A stretch of 64,000 nt of DNA from Chlorobium phaeovibrioides. Its GTDB lineage: Bacteria > Bacteroidota > Chlorobiia > Chlorobiales > Chlorobiaceae. The translations under genes were made by a program, and so were the position numbers. The stretch covers positions 97,559 through 161,558 of the forward strand of contig NZ_RXYK01000005.1 of assembly GCF_003968655.1 (NCBI RefSeq). The letters are read 5' to 3'. The notes under the pieces are model-generated. The model was not told the origin of the DNA, did not search any database, and saw nothing but the letters and a program-made list of their open reading frames with translations. Below, piece by piece: positions 59,644 through 64,000 of this stretch (positions are counted from its first letter, which is position 1; each line of letters begins with the position of its first letter).

Positions 59644-60850
59644 GCGTCGGCAGGTCGACCACCCATCACCCGCCGGCAGAGGAGTCAAGGCGCTGCTGCT
59701 TCTGCTCTGCCTTGCAGCACTCCCCTCCATTGCCCCCGGTCATGATTTTACGCCTGTTGAAAAGCTTCTGCAGGAAGGGGTAAAAAAACAGGTCTTTCCC
59801 GGAGCATCCATTGCCGTTTTCCATAAAGGAGAAACTGTTTTCCACCAGGCATTCGGCAACACCAGATGCACCCGTCACCCCACTCCGGCCGACACAACCA
59901 CCATCTATGACCTGGCCTCCCTTACCAAGGTCATAGCCACAACAGCCATTGCAATGCAGCTGGCTGAGCGCGACTCGCTTGACATCGACCGTCCAGCCTC
60001 CCACTACCTTCCGGAGTTCGGGAACAACGGCAAAGAGCGCATTACCATTCGACAGCTCCTGACACACACCTCAGGCCTTCGCTCCCACGCCGACTATATC
60101 GACTCCTGCCGAACCCAAAGTGAGCTCTTCAGGGCAGTCATAAACGACACACCTGTCACTGAACCGGGAACACTTACCGCCTATAGTGACAACGGGTTCA
60201 TCGTACTCGGTAAAATCATTGAAGCCATTACAAGAAGAAGCCTCGCCGACAACTTCAGAACGCGGTTTTCCGGCCCCCTCAGCCTACACTCCACCTGCTT
60301 CACCCCTGGCCGGGAACTTCAGTCGAGAGTAGCACCAACAAGCCGCACCAACGCCTGGAACCTCAACTGGAAACGCCCGCTGGTCAACGACCTCAACGCC
60401 GCAATCATGGGGGGAGTGGCCGGCCATGCCGGGCTGTTCGGCACAACCGGCGATCTGCTGCGATTCACCAGAATGCTTATGGAGGGCGGAGAGCTTGAGG
60501 GGAAAAGATATTTCAAAGCATCAACCATCAGGCGATTTACACGAAGAGAAGGCAAACAAGAGCGTGCACTCGGGTGGGATCTCCGTTCACAGGAAGGCTA
60601 TGCCTCAACCGGCCCGGAATTTTCAGAAAAATCATGGGGCCACCTCGGCTTCACAGGCACAAGCCTATGGATAGATCCAGAAAAGGATCTGGCAGTCATC
60701 ATGCTCTCAAACAGAGTCTGCCCCTCTCCTGAAAACAAAGCAATCAAGGAGTTCAGGCCCCTTCTGCACACTGCTGTTGCCCGTAGCCTCGGCTACGGAC
60801 CTGCACCACAAGAGCAGGAAAAGCCCCTCAGGCAAAAATCCCATCCATAG
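59621..60850 (+). CDS. Serine hydrolase, beta-lactamase/class C family
   Basis: 409 residues. After a basic start, a hydrophobic signal-like segment lies at about 23-38 (VKALLLLLCLAALPSIAPG), so it is probably exported. The catalytic SxxK is in LASLTKVIATT (about residue 106). The second motif is YSDN instead of the usual YxN form. The third is HLGFTGTSLW. These belong to esterases and peptidases of the class C beta-lactamase fold; the substrate is unknown. It overlaps MlaD by 23 bp upstream and converges on crtU with a 23-bp overlap. Confidence 0.87.
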   Translation: MSASRFFKRRQVDHPSPAGRGVKALLLLLCLAALPSIAPGHDFTPVEKLLQEGVKKQVFPGASIAVFHKGETVFHQAFGNTRCTRHPTPADTTTIYDLASLTKVIATTAIAMQLAERDSLDIDRPASHYLPEFGNNGKERITIRQLLTHTSGLRSHADYIDSCRTQSELFRAVINDTPVTEPGTLTAYSDNGFIVLGKIIEAITRRSLADNFRTRFSGPLSLHSTCFTPGRELQSRVAPTSRTNAWNLNWKRPLVNDLNAAIMGGVAGHAGLFGTTGDLLRFTRMLMEGGELEGKRYFKASTIRRFTRREGKQERALGWDLRSQEGYASTGPEFSEKSWGHLGFTGTSLWIDPEKDLAVIMLSNRVCPSPENKAIKEFRPLLHTAVARSLGYGPAPQEQEKPLRQKSHP

Positions 60851-62753
60851 GAACAATGGGCAGCGGAACCTGTTCCACACCCTCCTGCCTGAAAATGGCA
60901 TTGGCCGACATTCTGCCCGTGAAGGCAGCAGCCTCCATCAGAAACACCGGCGCCTCCACCCTCACCCAGTCACCCGCAAGAAAGAGATTCGGAAACGGCG
61001 TTTCAACACCGGGCCGTCCGGCATGCTCACCCGGTGCCCAACGGGTAAAATTCGACTGTATCATGAAGAGCTCATGCAAAACCCTTGCCCCTTCCGTTTC
61101 CGGGAACATGTGATGCATCTCGGCAATCATGGAAGCCTTGATCTCCTCCTCCGGACGCATATCCTCCGGCGCAATAGCGTAGGCGTGCAGTTCAACCACA
61201 CACCCGCCCGTTTGCGCTGCCCAGCTGACATAGGGCTCCTGAAAAGCCGAATAGAGAGAAATGGAATCGGTATAGGTATAACCCGAAACCGTATAGAACG
61301 GGAACGAAGCAGAATCAATCGGGCCTTCAAGCCAGAGACGGTACACCGCGTAAGGATCGGCCTCGCCAAGATCCGCAACTGATTTTTCAAAGTCCGGTCT
61401 GGCAAGGCTGGAATTTGCCACAATCTGGCGTGTACCGCGGACATCGGTGGCCATCACGCAGTAATCGCATTCCAGGAGCTGTTCGGCTGTTCCGCCACCT
61501 CCTTCAGAAGAATGAAGAACCAGCACGCCATCCACGCTTTTCACAGAAAGCTTGACAAGAGGTGCCGGCGGCGGCCCGCCAAGAACATCTCCACTGCCGC
61601 TGAACCTGCCGGCATGGCAGGGGCAGAAAAATCCACCGCTCTCATCCGGAGCAACCGGGCAGCCCATATGGGTACAGCGGGCGTCAAACGCAAGATACCC
61701 CCCGCCCTCATGCTTCACCAGCACGGGAACACCCTCCCGGCTCACAATGCTTGTCCACCCGGCGTTTTGAACATCCTCCGCATTCACATGAAAAGTCTCT
61801 CCCGAGCTGCCTGCACCCTGCACAACCACCCCGGCAACCCGATCGCCCTCCACCCTGAGCGAGAGGGCCCGGTGCCCCGAAAGCACCGTTACACCAAGCT
61901 CCCGAAGCTTTGCTTCAAGCGGATTGATGAGAGCCGTCATGCAGTCACGGTTGGTGATGTTGAATGAAAGTCCTTCAGGACTTCCCATGAAATAGAAATG
62001 GAAATACCGTATGGCTTCAGCAGCAGAGAGCACCTCCATCCGGTTCATGGTGGCATCGGCGAACGGATGGAGCACCGTATCGACGAAAGCGGGAAGAATC
62101 TCCCCCTTACGGCAGTACTCCATAAAGTCAATGCCGTCATAATCGAGGAAAGTCTTGCCATACTCATAACCAAACATGCTCACAACCGGCAGGAGACCCC
62201 GGTAATTCCTGAGAAACGATGCGATGTCAAGAGAACGGGACTGACCGACAACGGAGAGAATGTTGAAAGGAAACACTTTTGGCGTCTGACCGTAAGTTTC
62301 CGCAGGCCGCTGCCTGAAAAGCACCGGGTAGCCCGGAGAAGCATCAAACACATCATCCTTGATGCCCGCCGAAGCAAACATCTCGTTGAGGTTGTAGTAC
62401 TGATCAAAAAAACCGTGGAACCCATGTTCAACTGGCATTCGCTCTCCGAGCGCCTCAATATCCCAACCGGTAAGTTTACCTCCGAGAGATCCCGAAGATT
62501 CAACCAGGCTCACGCACGCACCCTTCCCGGCCAGTTCGAGAGCCGCACTGATGCCCGCAAGACCTCCACCAACAACAATGCACCGTTTCCCGACAGGCAT
62601 CATTTCACTGCCACCAACAACACTGTTCTCTGGTGAATACAACTCCCTCCGAGGCTGATAATACCCGACAAGTCCTGCCGTCACTGCTGCTCCGGCACCA
62701 ACCGTAATGCCCGTTCTCTTCAGAATCCTGCTGATGAACTCTCTGCGTTCCAT
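60828..62753 (-). CDS. crtU: CrtU-like carotenoid desaturase/methyltransferase with Rieske domain
   Basis: 641 residues. An N-terminal twin-arginine-like RREFISRILKR precedes a hydrophobic stretch (GITVGAGAAVTAGLVGYY). The FAD/NAD dinucleotide motif is CIVVGGGLAGISAALELAGKG (about residues 58-78). A Rieske [2Fe-2S] domain is inserted near 365-400 (CTHMGC ... CPCHAGRF). The C-terminal LFLAGDWVRVEAPVFLMEAAAFTG is the flavin end of phytoene-desaturase-like enzymes. In green sulfur bacteria the fitting candidate is CrtU, which forms aromatic carotenoid end groups (chlorobactene, isorenieratene). The functional call is by family and gene content. Confidence 0.8.
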   Translation of the reverse strand: MERREFISRILKRTGITVGAGAAVTAGLVGYYQPRRELYSPENSVVGGSEMMPVGKRCIVVGGGLAGISAALELAGKGACVSLVESSGSLGGKLTGWDIEALGERMPVEHGFHGFFDQYYNLNEMFASAGIKDDVFDASPGYPVLFRQRPAETYGQTPKVFPFNILSVVGQSRSLDIASFLRNYRGLLPVVSMFGYEYGKTFLDYDGIDFMEYCRKGEILPAFVDTVLHPFADATMNRMEVLSAAEAIRYFHFYFMGSPEGLSFNITNRDCMTALINPLEAKLRELGVTVLSGHRALSLRVEGDRVAGVVVQGAGSSGETFHVNAEDVQNAGWTSIVSREGVPVLVKHEGGGYLAFDARCTHMGCPVAPDESGGFFCPCHAGRFSGSGDVLGGPPPAPLVKLSVKSVDGVLVLHSSEGGGGTAEQLLECDYCVMATDVRGTRQIVANSSLARPDFEKSVADLGEADPYAVYRLWLEGPIDSASFPFYTVSGYTYTDSISLYSAFQEPYVSWAAQTGGCVVELHAYAIAPEDMRPEEEIKASMIAEMHHMFPETEGARVLHELFMIQSNFTRWAPGEHAGRPGVETPFPNLFLAGDWVRVEAPVFLMEAAAFTGRMSANAIFRQEGVEQVPLPIVPMDGIFA

Positions 62754-62849
62754 ACTGCCGTAACTATAAAAGTGTGTGGTTCAACTGCCCGTAACAGCCT
62801 TATTAATTATATTTACTGATAAAAATGACGGTATCATAATGAACAACGA

Positions 62850-63812
62850 ATGACCACCCGACCCGAAAACCCCGCCCGGGAGATACGCCACGCAGCACTG
62901 AAGCTCGGCTTTGCCGCCGTTGGGTTCAGCTCACCCACTCCCCGCCAGCAGGCAGCGGAACGCTATAAGGAAATGATCGCAGAAAGGCGGCACGGAGAGA
63001 TGGACTATCTGGAGAGGGGTCTCACCGGACGGCTGGATCCACACCTGCTGCTCGAAGGAGTACAAACGATCGTATCGCTTGCAATCAGTTACCACACAAC
63101 GCCCAGCCCGGAAGGGACAACCTCCGGCATTGCCCGATATGCCAGGATTGCCGACTACCACCAAGTGGTACGCGAACGGGCAGAAGCCCTGCTTCTCGAC
63201 ATTGAACACATCCTCGGAAAGCGACCCGCGTCATACATAGCAGTCGACAGCGCTCCGGTCATGGAAAAAGAGTACGCAGAAAAAGGAGGCATCGGCCGAA
63301 CAGGCAAAAACACCCTTCTCATCGTACCCTCCGCAGGGTCCTATGTTTTTCTTGCCGAACTGCTCATTGATGAAGCAATCACCGAAGAACGCCCCCCGCT
63401 GCCAAACCCCTGCGGCAGCTGCACTATCTGCATCGACGCATGCCCCACAGGAGCCCTTCTTACCCCCGGAAAACTCGACGCAACCCGCTGCATAAGCTAC
63501 CTTACTGTTGAACTCAAACGAGAGTTCACCGCTGAAGAAGCGGCAATGACAGGCTCAATGCTCTTCGGATGCGACGCCTGCCAGGAACACTGCCCCCATA
63601 ACCAGCGCCCGCTCATTGCCGCAGACCCGGCATTCGCACCCAAAACAGAACTCCTTCAGCTTCAACCCGAACAAATCCTGAAACTCAGCCGCAGTCAATT
63701 CAAGGCACTCTTCAGAGGCACCCCCATCTGGAGAATCGGACTCAAACGCCTGAAACGAAACGCCCGCGCCGTCCTCAAAAACCAAAACCAGAAAACTAGG
63801 GGACGTTGTTGA
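62850..63812 (+). CDS. queG: Epoxyqueuosine reductase QueG
   Basis: 320 residues, within the usual range. The cobalamin/Fe-S reductase last step of queuosine tRNA modification. An N-terminal cobalamin-binding domain (TIVSLAISYHT, YHQVVRERAEALL, VDSAPVMEKEYAEKGGIG) leads to two 4Fe-4S clusters in CGSCTICIDACPTGAL and CDACQEHCPHNQ. The C-terminal tail QNQKTRGRC is unlike the family end, and its TGA lies in the left arm of an inverted-repeat element (63803-63936), so the original end may have been replaced. Divergent from crtU. Confidence 0.93.
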   Translation: MTTRPENPAREIRHAALKLGFAAVGFSSPTPRQQAAERYKEMIAERRHGEMDYLERGLTGRLDPHLLLEGVQTIVSLAISYHTTPSPEGTTSGIARYARIADYHQVVRERAEALLLDIEHILGKRPASYIAVDSAPVMEKEYAEKGGIGRTGKNTLLIVPSAGSYVFLAELLIDEAITEERPPLPNPCGSCTICIDACPTGALLTPGKLDATRCISYLTVELKREFTAEEAAMTGSMLFGCDACQEHCPHNQRPLIAADPAFAPKTELLQLQPEQILKLSRSQFKALFRGTPIWRIGLKRLKRNARAVLKNQNQKTRGRC

Positions 63813-63936
63813 ATATCGTGAATAACTCTTATCTCAATGTGTTGAGATGATATGAAAAAAGCTCGTAAGCACTTGCCGGAACTATTGTTGAGGGTGCATT
63901 GAGTTTTTGTTCGCTATTTGCGTTATTCAACAACGT
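63803..63936. mobile_element. MITE-like element with 13-bp terminal inverted repeats
   Basis: A perfect 13-bp inverted repeat (ACGTTGTTGAATA at 63803-63815; reverse complement at 63924-63936) bounds 134 bp. Similarity continues inward: both arms reach a CTCAATG about 30-34 bases from the end. A short hairpin (ATCTCAA/TTGAGAT, 63831-63848) lies within the left part. It has no transposase frame. It could be a MITE, an internally deleted IS or a structured transcript. No clear target duplication is visible. Confidence 0.5.
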
Positions 63937-64000
63937 TATATAGTGCTTGTACTCAAATGGGCACGATTCATAATATCCTGTTGTAATATTAAAGGGAGTC
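63937..64000. other. Window end, non-coding
   Basis: 64 bases of AT-rich sequence after the inverted-repeat element, with no reading frame or recognised signal. Confidence 0.4.

Noticed and set aside
63852..63902. Short frame MKKARKHLPELLLRVH inside the inverted-repeat element
   Set aside because: Only 16 residues, no family resemblance and no ribosome site; too short to support.

Overview
The window looks like a chromosomal segment of a green sulfur bacterium (Chlorobiaceae: Chlorobium, Chlorobaculum, Prosthecochloris or a relative). The evidence is gene content: a BciA-type 8-vinyl reductase for (bacterio)chlorophyll, a Rieske-containing CrtU-like carotenoid ring desaturase/methyltransferase, a large monomeric-type NADP isocitrate dehydrogenase of the kind used in the reductive TCA cycle, and an ArsA family ATPase with an HSP20-like tail. 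Most genes are housekeeping. Coding density is high, with many short overlaps. I see no rRNA, tRNA, CRISPR array or complete insertion sequence.

Layout. 1-3.5 kb: end of an outer-membrane beta-barrel gene, a DUF302 membrane protein, and a two-part sodium/solute symporter. 3.6-13.2 kb: uvrC, a TPR protein, aroE, lspA, tatD, a membrane TPR protein, a cyclophilin, a YggS protein, then a purine nucleoside phosphorylase beside mtnA (methylthioadenosine salvage). 13.4-20.4 kb: cydA-cydB-cydD-cydC (cytochrome bd oxidase and its assembly exporter) followed closely by bciA. 20.5-26.9 kb, minus strand: an iron block (porin, FeoA-like, FeoA, FeoB, FeoC, a Cys-rich protein, flavodoxin, His-tailed ferritin, DUF2023). 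27-28.8 kb: a small unknown protein, a lipocalin and purU. 28.9-32.8 kb: four overlapping or near-overlapping genes (PAP2 phosphatase, GT39 transferase, GT2 transferase, flippase-like protein) that look like a lipid-linked sugar pathway. 32.9-46.2 kb: recJ, fbp, a YmdB-like phosphodiesterase, icd, fabI, arsA, aat, a nitroreductase, an MJ1255-type glycosyltransferase and a PcrA/UvrD helicase. 46.4-51.3 kb: a GH13 hydrolase, a YjbQ protein, dxs, pgpA, pgsA. 51.4-60.9 kb: mutS2, pdxJ, rdgB, uppP, a PHP phosphoesterase, an Mla-type lipid transporter (E-F-D order) and a serine hydrolase. 60.8-64 kb: crtU, queG, and a 134-bp element with inverted repeats whose left arm contains the queG stop codon.

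The strongest non-coding signal is a 23-bp palindrome (7-bp arms, 9-bp spacer) found three times, only in the iron block: twice upstream of the porin, with centres 43 bp apart, and once upstream of the Cys-rich protein-flavodoxin-ferritin group. It looks like the operator of a metal regulator that controls iron uptake, storage and the flavodoxin substitute together. Around it, several of the encoded proteins carry unusual Cys/His-rich additions: a Gly/His insert in one FeoA, a His-rich ferritin tail, and Cys clusters in FeoC and the unknown protein. A GC-rich terminator hairpin lies between feoB and feoC.
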